Positions 8,971-17,992 are shown, numbered from the stretch's first letter. The stretch is 37,692 bases of DNA from CAZGMJ01 sp964526785 (GCA_964526785.1 CAZGMJ010000052.1:1-37692), one strand, 5' to 3'. Notes: a model not told the origin generated them from the sequence alone. Program-made: numbers and translations.

Positions 8971-10899
8971 TCAAACCTCCTGTTCGAACACGAGTATCGA
9001 AAGCGGCGGCAACGTGACGGACAGGGAATGGTCATACTTTCCATAGAACGAAGCCGGCGAGGCTTCGATACCGCCCATATTGCCCTGCCCGCTGCCTGTG
9101 TAGTCCACGGCGTCGCTGTTGAGTATTTCTTTCCATATTCCTTCACCCGGCACGCCGACGCGATAGTTGTAGCGTGGCACCGGCGTGAAATTGCACACAA
9201 CGCAGCATGTTCGGTCTCCAGAGCGGCTTCTACGCAGAAAACTGACGACACTTCGGTCGGCGTCGTGAAAGTCGACCCACTCGAAGCCATCCGGAGCGAA
9301 ATCCTTCTCATACAGGGCCGGATGCTCTTTGTAGGCGCGGTTGAGATCCTGAAGCCAGCGATAGAGTCCGCCATTGCGAGGCTCGCGCAGAAGGTGCCAG
9401 TCGAGCGATGCTTCGTGGTTCCACTCACGCCTCTGTCCGAATTCAGCGCCCATAAACAACAGTTTCTTGCCGGGGTGCGTGAACATATAGCCGAGCAGCA
9501 GGCGCAGGTTGGCGAATTGCTGCCATTCATCGCCCGCCATCTTGTTCAGCAGCGAGCCTTTGCCGTGCACGACCTCGTCGTGGGACAGTGCAAGCATGAA
9601 CTTCTCCGAGAACGCATACCATATACTGAACGTCAGCTTGTCATGATGATGCTTGCGATAGATCGGATCGAAGCTGAAGTATTCCAACGAGTCGTGCATC
9701 CACCCCATGTTCCACTTCATGGTGAAGCCCAGGCCGTCGTCTTCCGTCGGCCCGGTCACTTTGGGCCACGAAGTCGACTCCTCGGCGACCGTGACTACGT
9801 CCGGGTATTCCTTGTGCACCCAATCGTTGAACGTTCGCAGGAACGCGATGGCTTCGAGATTCTCTCGTCCTCCTTTGACGTTCGGTATCCAATCACCCGG
9901 CTTGCGGGAATAATCCAGGTACAGCATGGACGCTACCGCATCGACACGCAGGCCATCGATGTGGTATTTCTCCAGCCAGAAGGTTGCACTGCTGATCAGG
10001 AACGATTTGATTTCATTGCGGCCGTAGTTGAATATGCAGCTCTTCCAGTCGGGATGGAAGCCCAGACGCGTATCGGCATGCTCGAAGAGGTGGGTTCCGT
10101 CGAAGTAGTTGAGCCCGTGCTCATCGGAAGGAAAATGCGATGGGACCCAGTCGAGTATGACGCCGATTCCGTTTTTATGGAGATGGTCAATGAAATACAT
10201 GAAGTCCTGGCACGTCCCATACCGGCTGGCGGGGGCGAAATAGCCGACGGTCTGATAGCCCCACGAGCCGTAGAAGGGGTGCTCCATCACCGGCAGCAGT
10301 TCGACATGTGTAAAGCCGGCTTCTTTGACATACTCGGCCAGTTCGTGCGCAATTTCCCTGTAGTTCAACAGGCGCTTCGGGTCGGAGGGGTCCCGTTTCC
10401 ACGAGCCCAGATGCACTTCATACACACTGAACGGCACGTTCAACCAATCGTTGCCCTTGCGGTCCGCCATCCAGCCGGCATCCTCCCACTCATAGTCGAG
10501 ACCGGATACGACCGAAGCGGTCTTTGGCGGCAGTTCCCACGAAAAACCGAAAGGGTCGCCCTTGTCCACGGTGTAGTCGTTATGATGCGAAACAATGTGG
10601 AATTTGTAGAGAGCGCCCTGGCCGAGTCCCGGTACGAAACCCTCCCATATGCCCGAACTATCGTGACGCACACTTAACGGGTGCGCATCGGATTTCCACG
10701 CATTGAAATCGCCGACCACCGAAACCGTGACGGCATTAGGCGCCCAGACAGCAAAGAACGTCCCTTCGACGCCGTCACACCGGCCGACGTGGGCGCCGAG
10801 CTTTTCGTACAGCTTGAAATGGCTGCCTTCCCGAAACAGATATATGTCGTGGTCGGTCAACAGACTGCCGTTCATCACCTGCGTATTTGGCTTATGCAT
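8971..10899 (-). CDS. glgB: 1,4-alpha-glucan branching enzyme (GH13)
   Basis: GlgB cuts alpha-1,4-glucan chains and re-attaches them through alpha-1,6 links. The 642-residue protein has the CBM48-type N-terminal module (GTFFAVWAPNAVTVSVVGDF) and the GH13 barrel. The nucleophile is Asp320 in DGLRVDAVASMLYLDYSR and the acid/base is Glu373 in VAEESTSWP. GSWGYQTVGYFAPASRYG and PSHFPSDEHGL are typical branching-enzyme motifs. The start has GGGAG about 6 nt upstream. It lies 19 nt after the treS fusion and 4 nt before treZ. In GlgE-pathway bacteria, GlgB acts on the linear maltose polymer made by GlgE, which fits this order. Confidence 0.96.
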   Translation of the reverse strand: MHKPNTQVMNGSLLTDHDIYLFREGSHFKLYEKLGAHVGRCDGVEGTFFAVWAPNAVTVSVVGDFNAWKSDAHPLSVRHDSSGIWEGFVPGLGQGALYKFHIVSHHNDYTVDKGDPFGFSWELPPKTASVVSGLDYEWEDAGWMADRKGNDWLNVPFSVYEVHLGSWKRDPSDPKRLLNYREIAHELAEYVKEAGFTHVELLPVMEHPFYGSWGYQTVGYFAPASRYGTCQDFMYFIDHLHKNGIGVILDWVPSHFPSDEHGLNYFDGTHLFEHADTRLGFHPDWKSCIFNYGRNEIKSFLISSATFWLEKYHIDGLRVDAVASMLYLDYSRKPGDWIPNVKGGRENLEAIAFLRTFNDWVHKEYPDVVTVAEESTSWPKVTGPTEDDGLGFTMKWNMGWMHDSLEYFSFDPIYRKHHHDKLTFSIWYAFSEKFMLALSHDEVVHGKGSLLNKMAGDEWQQFANLRLLLGYMFTHPGKKLLFMGAEFGQRREWNHEASLDWHLLREPRNGGLYRWLQDLNRAYKEHPALYEKDFAPDGFEWVDFHDADRSVVSFLRRSRSGDRTCCVVCNFTPVPRYNYRVGVPGEGIWKEILNSDAVDYTGSGQGNMGGIEASPASFYGKYDHSLSVTLPPLSILVFEQEV

Positions 10900-10918
10900 G
10901 ACAACTCCCGTGATCCTC

Positions 10919-13900
10919 TCACGAATGGCGTTCCAGTATATGTTGTATGCTCCGAATCGGAATGATGATCCAGTCGGGGCGGTTGTTCAGTTCATAGCCC
11001 AACTCATAAATTGCTTTTTCGAGCAGAAAGGCGTCGAGCAATATGCGAAATTCCTCTTCGTTCGCGGGCAGCAATCCGTCATCAGCGACGGTCTGCATGT
11101 AGCCGTGCAGAAACACTCTGCTCATGCACGAATACCAAAGATCCGCCCACTGTTTCAGCTCGTCCGCATCGGCCCCTCGCGGTACTGCTCGAAGGAATAT
11201 CGAGCCGTAAGCGGCGTAATGAAACGAACGCATCATTCCAGCGACGTCCCGCAGTACCGATCTCTTGAGCCGTCTCTCACCCAGCGAGCGGGCCGGTTCG
11301 CCTTCGAAGTCGATAACAACAAAATCCTTACCGGTATACAGGACCTGGCCCAGATGGTAATCGCCGTGAATGCGGATTTTCATGGCCTGGATTCTCTTCC
11401 TCTTTATAGCCGCCAGACTGCTCAGTATGGACCGCCTGGCATTCAGGATTGCGCGGGCCTGGTCGCCAAGCGGTTCGGCGAGCGAATCGACAGCGTCTTC
11501 GAGCTGCCCCAGCGTTTTGAGCGTCAGCCCTCGCATGGACTGGTATACGGACTTCTGATACAGCATCGAAAAGGGTTCGGCCTGCACATCGCTGTTATGA
11601 CGCAACGAAGCCAGGGCAAGATGCATCTCGGCCGTTCTCCGGCCGAGCAGTTCGGCCATATCGATATAGACCGATCCAATCAGATCGCGCAGAGAGACTG
11701 GCACCGCTGCCGGATCGACCGAGCCGTCTCCTTCCGGCATAATAGCGACTTCTTCATATTCCTGTTGTGATGCCCGGGCATTGTCGAAGTATCGACCGAC
11801 GGCATCCAGCATATAGGCCCATCCGTCCGACTCATTGGGAACATACTCCAAGAGCAGGCCCAGGGTCAGCGTCTGTCCCTTTTGCGGATTGTAGCGAAGC
11901 GTGCCCGCGTATGCCGGGAAGTTCCTGAAATCGGTATGCTCGGTCAGAGACCGGGATATCTCTTCATCGGGATTGGTACCCATCTCCAGCCGACGATACA
12001 GTTTCAGGAAGAGCCGATCTGCGTACACTATCGAAGTATTGCTCTGTTCGACTTTCAATACGCGGGACTCCAGGGGCAATTCCGACTCGTTCAGCAGTTT
12101 CTTGAACTGCCTGCGCCGAGTAGCGGAAAGGGGAAGTCGGCTTCTTGCCGTTCGGTTCGATTTGACAATGGACAGCAGCAAGAAATCTCTGAAGCGTGGA
12201 TTGAACACCGCGTCGTAAAGGACGCCCCACTGGCCTTTGAGTTCGAGTTCTGCGATGACGGCATGCGGGAATTGATCGCTTACCACTGAGGCCTGTTCCT
12301 TCGGCGCAAAGCTGATGGGCAACAGGTAGGTTTCGGGAGGAGATCCTGCATAGGAGACTCTCAACAAGAGCAAATAGACGGTTTCGTCATCGACAGGCAG
12401 TTTTACCGCATCGGCAATATTCACTCTACGGACCTTCTTGCCCTTCCCGCCGAACCACCGACACTTCTTCATATATTCTCTGCATATCCTCGCAAGGCGA
12501 GTCTTGCGGCTGTCGGCAGCCATGATACTGGTCCAGGTTGTGTCCATAGCAAGATGCCCTATATGTTCGGCCGGCTGTGCATTGTAGTCCTCCTGCCTGC
12601 ACAGCGCCAACCAGTAGAAGCTGTGCGGTGTGAGCGTGAGGACGTATGGCTGTTCGGTAACATCCGGGAAATTCTCGCCGCTGAAAAGCTCCTCGACGGC
12701 AAGGCCTGCATATTGTGCCAGCCGCAAATGTCCCACCTGGCAGAACCGAGACAGATTCGCCACGACGAGTACGATTTGATCCTCGTACTTCCTCGTAAAC
12801 GCCAGAATCTTTGGATTGTCGCATGCAAGGAACTCGATATCACCGCGGCCGAATGCCTCGATCCGCTTGCGCATCGTGATCGCCCGTCGCATAAACCAGA
12901 AGAGCGACGAAAGATTGCCGCGTTGGGTCTCGACGTTGAGGGCCGCATAATGATACTCTGAATCGATCACCACAGGCAGAAAGAGTTTCTGTGGATTGGC
13001 AGAGGAAAAACCCGCATTACGGTCGGCGCTCCATTGCATGGGCGTCCGCACGCCATCTCGATCGCCCAGATAGTAATTGTCGCCCATTCCAATCTCATCG
13101 CCGTAGTAGATCACGGGTGTTCCGGGCAGCGACAGCAGAAGGATATTCAACAGTTCGATACGTCGGCGGTTGTTGTCGAGCAAGGGCGCCAGACGCCGGC
13201 GAATACCCAGATTGATGCGGGCTCGCGGATCCTGTGCATACACACGGTACATGTAGTCCCGCTCTTCGTCGGTCACCATCTCGAGGGTCAGTTCGTCGTG
13301 GTTCCTCAGGAACATGGCCCATTGACATGTCTCGGGGATGTCCAGGCTCTGATCGAGAATATCGACAACGGGGAAACGGTCTTCCGTTCGCAGCGCCATG
13401 AAGAGCCGGGGCATGACTGGAAAGTGAAAAGCCATGTGGCACTCATCGCCGTCGCCGAAGTACTCGGCCGCATCTTCCGGCCACTGATTGGCCTCCGCCA
13501 GCAGCATGCGATCGTCGAATTTCTCGTCCACGTGCGCCCGCAGTTCCTTCAGGAAAGCGTGCGTTTCGGGCAGGTTCTCGCAATTGGTGCCTTCCCGCTG
13601 GTACAGATACGGCACGGCGTCGAGCCGGAGGCCGTCGACCCCCATGCCAAACCAGAAATCCAGCACGCGGAATATTTCCTTCCGGACGCGCGGATTGTCG
13701 TAATTGAGATCGGGCTGATGGCTGTAGAAGCGGTGCCAATAGTACGCCTGTGCCACCGAATCCCATGTCCAGTTGGAACTCTCGAAATCCTGGAAGATGA
13801 TTCTGGCGTCCCTGTACGCATCGGGAGTATCGCTCCAGACGTAGAAATCCCGCCATACCGAACCCGGTTTGGCTCTGCGGGCCCGCTGAAACCACTTGTG

Positions 13901-14251
13901 CTGGTCCGAGGTGTGGTTCACGACGAGTTCGGTTATCACGCGGATGTCGCGTTTGTGGGCTTCGCGCAATAGTCTGCGAAAATCACTGAGGGTTCCGTAG
14001 TCCGGGTTGACGTTGAGGTAGTCGGAGATATCGTATCCGTCGTCTTTGAGCGGAGAGGGATAGAACGGAAGCAGCCAGACGGCGGTTATTCCCAACTCCT
14101 GAAGATAGTCCAGCTTCTGAATGAGCCCGCGAAAATCGCCCATGCCATCCCCGCCGGCATCATAAAAGGACTTCACATGCAGTTCGTAAATCACCGCGTC
14201 CTTATACCAGAAAGGACGCTCAGTTTCCTTACTGTCCGGCGACACTGTCAT
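10919..14251 (-). CDS. treS: Trehalose synthase / maltokinase fusion (TreS-Mak)
   Basis: This 1110-residue protein joins trehalose synthase to maltokinase. The N-terminal GH13 part (about 1-560) interconverts trehalose and maltose. It starts FWYKDAVIYELHVKSFYDA, has nucleophile Asp211 in GLRLDAVPYL and acid/base Glu253 in MLLAEANQWPEDA. The C-terminal part (about 580-1110) is a maltokinase with an aminoglycoside-phosphotransferase-like fold: HGDYHLGQ with the catalytic Asp964, then FVVIDFEGEPARSLGERR. It converts maltose plus ATP to alpha-maltose-1-phosphate, the GlgE donor. Fusion channels maltose straight to the kinase; such TreS-Mak fusions are known in other bacteria. It starts 5 nt after the glgE stop, with the GAGG of the junction just before the ATG. 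Confidence 0.95.
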   Translation of the reverse strand: MTVSPDSKETERPFWYKDAVIYELHVKSFYDAGGDGMGDFRGLIQKLDYLQELGITAVWLLPFYPSPLKDDGYDISDYLNVNPDYGTLSDFRRLLREAHKRDIRVITELVVNHTSDQHKWFQRARRAKPGSVWRDFYVWSDTPDAYRDARIIFQDFESSNWTWDSVAQAYYWHRFYSHQPDLNYDNPRVRKEIFRVLDFWFGMGVDGLRLDAVPYLYQREGTNCENLPETHAFLKELRAHVDEKFDDRMLLAEANQWPEDAAEYFGDGDECHMAFHFPVMPRLFMALRTEDRFPVVDILDQSLDIPETCQWAMFLRNHDELTLEMVTDEERDYMYRVYAQDPRARINLGIRRRLAPLLDNNRRRIELLNILLLSLPGTPVIYYGDEIGMGDNYYLGDRDGVRTPMQWSADRNAGFSSANPQKLFLPVVIDSEYHYAALNVETQRGNLSSLFWFMRRAITMRKRIEAFGRGDIEFLACDNPKILAFTRKYEDQIVLVVANLSRFCQVGHLRLAQYAGLAVEELFSGENFPDVTEQPYVLTLTPHSFYWLALCRQEDYNAQPAEHIGHLAMDTTWTSIMAADSRKTRLARICREYMKKCRWFGGKGKKVRRVNIADAVKLPVDDETVYLLLLRVSYAGSPPETYLLPISFAPKEQASVVSDQFPHAVIAELELKGQWGVLYDAVFNPRFRDFLLLSIVKSNRTARSRLPLSATRRRQFKKLLNESELPLESRVLKVEQSNTSIVYADRLFLKLYRRLEMGTNPDEEISRSLTEHTDFRNFPAYAGTLRYNPQKGQTLTLGLLLEYVPNESDGWAYMLDAVGRYFDNARASQQEYEEVAIMPEGDGSVDPAAVPVSLRDLIGSVYIDMAELLGRRTAEMHLALASLRHNSDVQAEPFSMLYQKSVYQSMRGLTLKTLGQLEDAVDSLAEPLGDQARAILNARRSILSSLAAIKRKRIQAMKIRIHGDYHLGQVLYTGKDFVVIDFEGEPARSLGERRLKRSVLRDVAGMMRSFHYAAYGSIFLRAVPRGADADELKQWADLWYSCMSRVFLHGYMQTVADDGLLPANEEEFRILLDAFLLEKAIYELGYELNNRPDWIIIPIRSIQHILERHS

Positions 14252-14256
14252 CCTCG

Positions 14257-16239
14257 TTACATGAAGTAGTCAAAATCGGTTTCGCGCCTCAGACGCCTGT
14301 GCACACGCAGAATATGAGCGGGCATGACCTGCGGGTCAAGTTCCACATAATTGCGACAGCCCTGCCAGATGTACTTGTCATTGCTCAGCAGATCGTGCGC
14401 GAGGAACGGATGTCCGGGATCGATGCCCAGATCATCCAAAGGCAAATGCAACATGCCGCCATGCTTGTGGTACGGGTCCAGGCTTACCAGCGTGATGATG
14501 ACGTTGGAGAGATCATCGCTGATTTTGCCGTAGCACAACAGCATGTCGTTCTCAACGTTGTAGAAACGCAAATTACGGAAGCTTTGCAGAGCGGGATTTT
14601 CGCGGCGTATCCGGTTCACACGTTCGATTACCCCGCGGATATCGCCCGGCTGTTTGCGTTTCCAGTCCTTGATCTCATATTTCTCCGAGTTAAGGTACTC
14701 CTCTTTACCTTCGACGGCCTCACTGACACAGAGTTCGAAGGCAGGACCGTATATGCCGTAGTTCGAGGACAAAGTGGCAGCCAGGACAAATCTGGCAATG
14801 AAAGCCGCCCTGCCGCCGTATTGCAGATACTGGGGTAGTATGTCGGGCGTGTTCGGCCAGAAGTTAGGGCGAAAGCACTCGGCCATCTTCGGCGCAGTCA
14901 ATTCGTTCAGATACTCAGTGAGTTCGTACTTTGTGTTTCGCCAGGTAAAATACGTATAGGACTGATCGAAGCCGAGTTTGGCAAGTCGATTCATGAGTTT
15001 TGGTCTGGTGAAGGCTTCAGCGAGAAATATCGTATCCGGATACTCATCCTTGACCCGGCCGATCAACCAGTCCCAGAAGCCGAAGGGTTTGGTATGCGGA
15101 TTGTCGACGCGGAAGATGCGGACCCCCTGCTGCACCCAGAACAAGACAACGCTCTTGAGTTCCTCCCACAGTTCCTTCCAGTTGTCTGTTTCGAAATCCA
15201 GGGGCAGAATATCCTCGTACTTCTTGGGCGGGTTCTCAGCATACTGTACGGTCCCGTCCGGCCGCCAGCGGAACCACTTCGGGTGCTTCTTCACATAGGG
15301 ATGGTCCGGCGCACACTGGAAAGCCATATCCATCGCAATCTCCAACCCCAGCTTCTTCGCCTTGCGAATGAGTCTGCGAAAATCCTTCAAATCGCCCAAT
15401 TCGGGGTGTATTGCTTTGTGTCCCCCCTCGGAAGAACCGATAGCCCATGGACTGCCCGGGTCCTCGGGACCACATTCAGTTAAGTTGTTCCTGCCTTTTC
15501 GATGCTTATGGCCGATCGGGTGTATCGGCGGCAGGTACAGCACGTCGAATCCAAGCTTGGCGATATCCGGGAGCAACTTCTCGCAGTCGGCAAATGTTCC
15601 GTGGTCTTCGCCCGTACCGCACGAACGGGGAAACAGCTCATACCAGGCGCTGAAGAGAGCTTTCTTTCGGTTTACACGCACGTGCAACTCGGGTTCGCAG
15701 GTCATCGCCAGCGATCTGTCCGGATAACGGGCAACCAGCGCGCGGAGATCCGGGTCGAGAACTGCCGCGACGGCTTCCTCTTGTGAAACGGCCTTCAGGC
15801 TCTTTGCAATTCGCCTCAGTTTCGCGGCATTTGTCCTGGGAGCCCTCTGAGCAGCCTGCTCAATCAACTCGGCGCCCACCATCAAATCCACATCAACATT
15901 CTGTCCGGCTTCCCACTTTTTGCGAATATCTCTGCGCCACGTCTCGAAGTGGTCCACCCACGCCCGCACCGTAAAAGCGTATGTGCCCAGTTTGCGAACC
16001 TGGAAGGCCGCCTCCCATTCGTCGTTCACCAGATGCACCATTTCTGTGATGGTCCATTTGGCCGCACCATTGAATTTATGCAATAGTTCGGCGCGTACCT
16101 GGTCGTGGCCATCCGAGAATATGTTCGCGTGGACTACGACACGTTCGCCCAGGACCCTTTTGACGGGGAAAGCACCGCAATTCACCTGCGGTGTGACCCC
16201 TTCGATGACTATGCGTTTTTGGCCATCAATACTTTTCAT
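14257..16239 (-). CDS. glgE: Alpha-1,4-glucan:maltose-1-phosphate maltosyltransferase (GH13_3)
   Basis: GlgE extends alpha-1,4-glucan two glucose units at a time using alpha-maltose-1-phosphate. The 660-residue protein has the GlgE N-terminal sandwich (RIVIEGVTPQVNCGAFPVKR), a central insert, and a GH13 barrel. The nucleophile is Asp379 in FRVDNPHTKPFGFWDWLI and the acid/base is Glu408 in FLAEAFTRPKLM. PNFWPNTPDILPQYLQYGG is a GlgE hallmark. It is the first gene of the operon glgE-treS/mak-glgB-treZ-treY. Only a weak GGAAA ribosome site precedes the start, but the family N-terminus begins exactly here. A minus-strand terminator-like hairpin and a candidate promoter lie upstream (16415-16500). 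Confidence 0.96.
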   Translation of the reverse strand: MKSIDGQKRIVIEGVTPQVNCGAFPVKRVLGERVVVHANIFSDGHDQVRAELLHKFNGAAKWTITEMVHLVNDEWEAAFQVRKLGTYAFTVRAWVDHFETWRRDIRKKWEAGQNVDVDLMVGAELIEQAAQRAPRTNAAKLRRIAKSLKAVSQEEAVAAVLDPDLRALVARYPDRSLAMTCEPELHVRVNRKKALFSAWYELFPRSCGTGEDHGTFADCEKLLPDIAKLGFDVLYLPPIHPIGHKHRKGRNNLTECGPEDPGSPWAIGSSEGGHKAIHPELGDLKDFRRLIRKAKKLGLEIAMDMAFQCAPDHPYVKKHPKWFRWRPDGTVQYAENPPKKYEDILPLDFETDNWKELWEELKSVVLFWVQQGVRIFRVDNPHTKPFGFWDWLIGRVKDEYPDTIFLAEAFTRPKLMNRLAKLGFDQSYTYFTWRNTKYELTEYLNELTAPKMAECFRPNFWPNTPDILPQYLQYGGRAAFIARFVLAATLSSNYGIYGPAFELCVSEAVEGKEEYLNSEKYEIKDWKRKQPGDIRGVIERVNRIRRENPALQSFRNLRFYNVENDMLLCYGKISDDLSNVIITLVSLDPYHKHGGMLHLPLDDLGIDPGHPFLAHDLLSNDKYIWQGCRNYVELDPQVMPAHILRVHRRLRRETDFDYFM

Positions 16240-16414
16240 AGCTGTTTATTTCCAACGAAGCGCTGATACTTGCATCTTGCGCATGAACAAGTGCAAATCG
16301 AAGAATTGCGAATCCCGGCCCATCCTGAAGTTCAAGACGATCAAGCATTGGGCGGGGTACAGGACACCCGTCCATTGCGCCTGCAGGTCCACACTGACCG
16401 ATCCACAAGCACAA

Positions 16415-16443
16415 ACCATATTCATTTTCGGGCCGAAATGCAA
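16415..16443 (-). promoter_or_regulatory. Candidate sigma-70-type promoter for the glgE operon
   Basis: Read on the minus strand, TTGCAT is followed by a 17-nt spacer and TATGGT. It would start transcription about 170 nt upstream of glgE, just after the terminator-like hairpin at 16477-16500. Both hexamers are imperfect, so this is a suggestion only. Confidence 0.22.
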
Positions 16444-16476
16444 GACTATCTATCGATATTCTGCTAAGTTACAGCC

Positions 16477-16500
16477 AAAAAGGGCTCAAGATGGCCCTTT
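16477..16500 (-). terminator. Rho-independent-like hairpin on the minus strand
   Basis: On the minus strand the sequence reads AAAGGGC, an 8-nt loop, GCCCTTT, continuing as a run of five T. The stem is a perfect 7 bp. It lies about 240 nt upstream of glgE and points toward it. It either ends an unannotated minus-strand transcript from 16.5-17.0 kb or acts as an attenuator in a longer glgE leader. Confidence 0.5.
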
Positions 16501-16802
16501 CATGGAGGCGACCCACGGGCAGGCACAGCCGCCCACATTGCGACAACGGCGTCCGCTGCGGGCGCGATCCTCCAACGAACAAAAAGAACTCCAAAACACT
16601 GAACAACCCCGAAACCACCGACATCTGCAATACTGGCCCTCTAAACATGCAGGCCATCCGGCGATCCGAATAGTCCCCACGGTCGCACACAGGGTGCCAC
16701 AATAGTCTGCTCAGGGATCTTCGGCCCCTTCACCTCATAACCGGCCACCTATTACGCCTTTTTCGCGGGCAATACCGGGAATCGCATCGGCACCGATTTG
16801 TC
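16501..16802. other. Gene-free stretch between divergent operons
   Basis: I see no convincing gene here. Short reading frames on both strands lack ribosome sites and protein-like composition. A GC-rich imperfect inverted repeat (GCGTCCGC/GCGGGCGC) lies near 16550-16566. Any minus-strand RNA starting here would end at the hairpin at 16477-16500. Confidence 0.5.
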
Positions 16803-16832
16803 TTGCTTCATGCCGTTCGCTATCGCTACAAT
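16803..16832 (+). promoter_or_regulatory. Candidate sigma-70-type promoter of the terpenoid/radical SAM operon
   Basis: TTGCTT (16803-16808), an 18-nt spacer and TACAAT (16827-16832) form a plausible promoter. The -10 box matches the consensus at five of six positions. Initiation near 16839 would give a 5' leader of about 240 nt, which coincides with the hairpin-rich segment that follows. Confidence 0.35.
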
Positions 16833-16865
16833 GCTGTTGCAGTCCGGAATAGAGGGCAGGAGGCG

Positions 16866-17043
16866 CTGTCTGGACGTTTGTGATGCGTGATCGCACCGCA
16901 TGACAGTCTGGTGTTGAGCGTTCTTTCCTCCATGGGGGCAAGGGATTGCCCGAACTCAGGCGTCTTAGCCAGGGTATAGAGGAGCAATACTCAGGCAGGC
17001 CAAGCTAAGGAAAGGCGGCTTTTGAGCTTTCAGGCGGGCCGCC
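16866..17043 (+). promoter_or_regulatory. Structured 5' leader (unassigned, possible cis-regulatory RNA)
   Basis: Four hairpins follow one another upstream of the Fe-S protein start. The first pairs CTGTC (16866-16870) with GACAG (16902-16906) around an inner ATGCG/CGCAT. The second is GGGCAA-GGGA-TTGCCC (16936-16951) with a GNRA-type tetraloop. The third pairs CTTAGC (16964-16969) with GCTAAG (17004-17009) around an inner GGGTAT/ATACTC helix whose loop carries GAGGAG. The fourth pairs GGCGGC (17014-17019) with GCCGCC (17038-17043). I do not recognise a known riboswitch class, and the cobalamin consensus is absent. The pairings are read directly; the regulatory role is inference. Confidence 0.4.
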
Positions 17044-17077
17044 GCAGGTGACTCAACCATTATGTACAGGGGTCAAG

Positions 17078-17992
17078 ATGTCCGAAGAGAATGGGTCAGA
17101 AAAGGGCAGAGTTATCTTCTGTACGTGTGCGCATTATGATCTGATATCTCAGGACAGCAGGGAGTACGTATACAGGCATCTGCGAGACAGTGGAGTCGAA
17201 TTCGAAGCCGTGGCCGACATGTGCGGCCTGGCGGCTCAGAATCCGCTTGCGCTTCAACAATGGGCGCGTGCGGAGTCACTCAAGATCATCGCATGTTTTC
17301 CACGAACCGTACGATGGCTTTTCCATTTCGCCCGTGCACCTCTGCCGAGCGCGGGGGTTGAGATATACAATCTCAGAAGGCGGTCTGCGGAAGAGATCGC
17401 GGCTCAGTTGTCGGGTGAGTGTCCATCGGCGGATACTGATATCTCCGATTTGCCGCAGAAAGGGGACGACTGGACGCCGTGGTTTCCCGTCATCGATTAC
17501 GATCGGTGCCGGAACTGCAAGCAATGCCTGAATTTCTGTCTCTTCGGAACCTATGCACTGTCTGAGGAGGGCCGGGTTCAAGTGGCCAACCCCGCCAACT
17601 GCAAGACCAACTGCCCGGCCTGTGCCCGTGTTTGTCCGCATAAGGCCATCATTTTTCCAAAATATGGCGAGGCCCCGATAAACGGGGAGGAAATTGAGCA
17701 GGCTGAGGATGGCACAGGGGAACTGGACGAACTTCTGAAGGGCAATGTATACGATATGATCCGGAAACGCGGCGCCGGCGGTAAGCGATTCGCCACTGCA
17801 CGTAAGCACGGTGATTCGAGCCCGCCGTCGGGAATGGAGCAACTCCGCAAGAAACTCGATATCCCGATGGATGTGCTCAAGTCTCTGTCACCGGCGGAGA
17901 TCACCAGAATTTCCCGGCAGTCCGGTCGTAAGCCAGGAGATAAGAACTACACCGGTCGTGCCAAGGAGGGGAACGAATCCGCCGATGAGTAG
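17078..17992 (+). CDS. Double [4Fe-4S] ferredoxin with HdrA-like N-terminal segment
   Basis: This 304-residue iron-sulfur protein has two clusters' worth of cysteines: CRNCKQCLNFC (Cys144, 147, 150, 154) and CKTNCPACARVCP (Cys175, 179, 182, 186). Its first ~110 residues carry CTC (Cys15, 17), ADMCG (Cys49) and IIACFPR (Cys73). The order and spacing recall the N-terminus of HdrA-type proteins (C-x-C, MC, ACSPR), but no flavin domain follows. The acidic and basic tail beyond residue 200 is probably disordered. ATG at 17078 is preferred to a GTG at 17048 because AGGGG lies 6 nt upstream. The gene overlaps the radical SAM gene by 8 nt. It probably supplies electrons to that enzyme; this role is inferred from position and cofactors. 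Confidence 0.8.
   Translation: MSEENGSEKGRVIFCTCAHYDLISQDSREYVYRHLRDSGVEFEAVADMCGLAAQNPLALQQWARAESLKIIACFPRTVRWLFHFARAPLPSAGVEIYNLRRRSAEEIAAQLSGECPSADTDISDLPQKGDDWTPWFPVIDYDRCRNCKQCLNFCLFGTYALSEEGRVQVANPANCKTNCPACARVCPHKAIIFPKYGEAPINGEEIEQAEDGTGELDELLKGNVYDMIRKRGAGGKRFATARKHGDSSPPSGMEQLRKKLDIPMDVLKSLSPAEITRISRQSGRKPGDKNYTGRAKEGNESADE

Noticed and set aside
8967..9530. N-terminal extension of treZ by about 188 codons
   Set aside because: The frame is open but lies antisense to glgB, has no TreZ-like sequence and ignores a perfect AGGAGG before the start at 8966.
8899..10677. Long plus-strand open frame (592 codons) opposite glgB
   Set aside because: It mirrors glgB codon structure and has no recognisable domain or ribosome site; it is a shadow, as are similar frames opposite treS, glgE and the radical SAM gene.
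16839..17077. Cobalamin, TPP, SAM or SAH riboswitch in the operon leader
   Set aside because: I looked for the conserved box sequences of these classes because of the B12-type enzyme, and none is present; the leader is reported as unassigned structure only.
17048..17077. GTG start for the Fe-S protein
   Set aside because: It would add 10 residues without similarity, and it lies directly behind the last leader hairpin, whereas ATG 17078 has a proper ribosome site.
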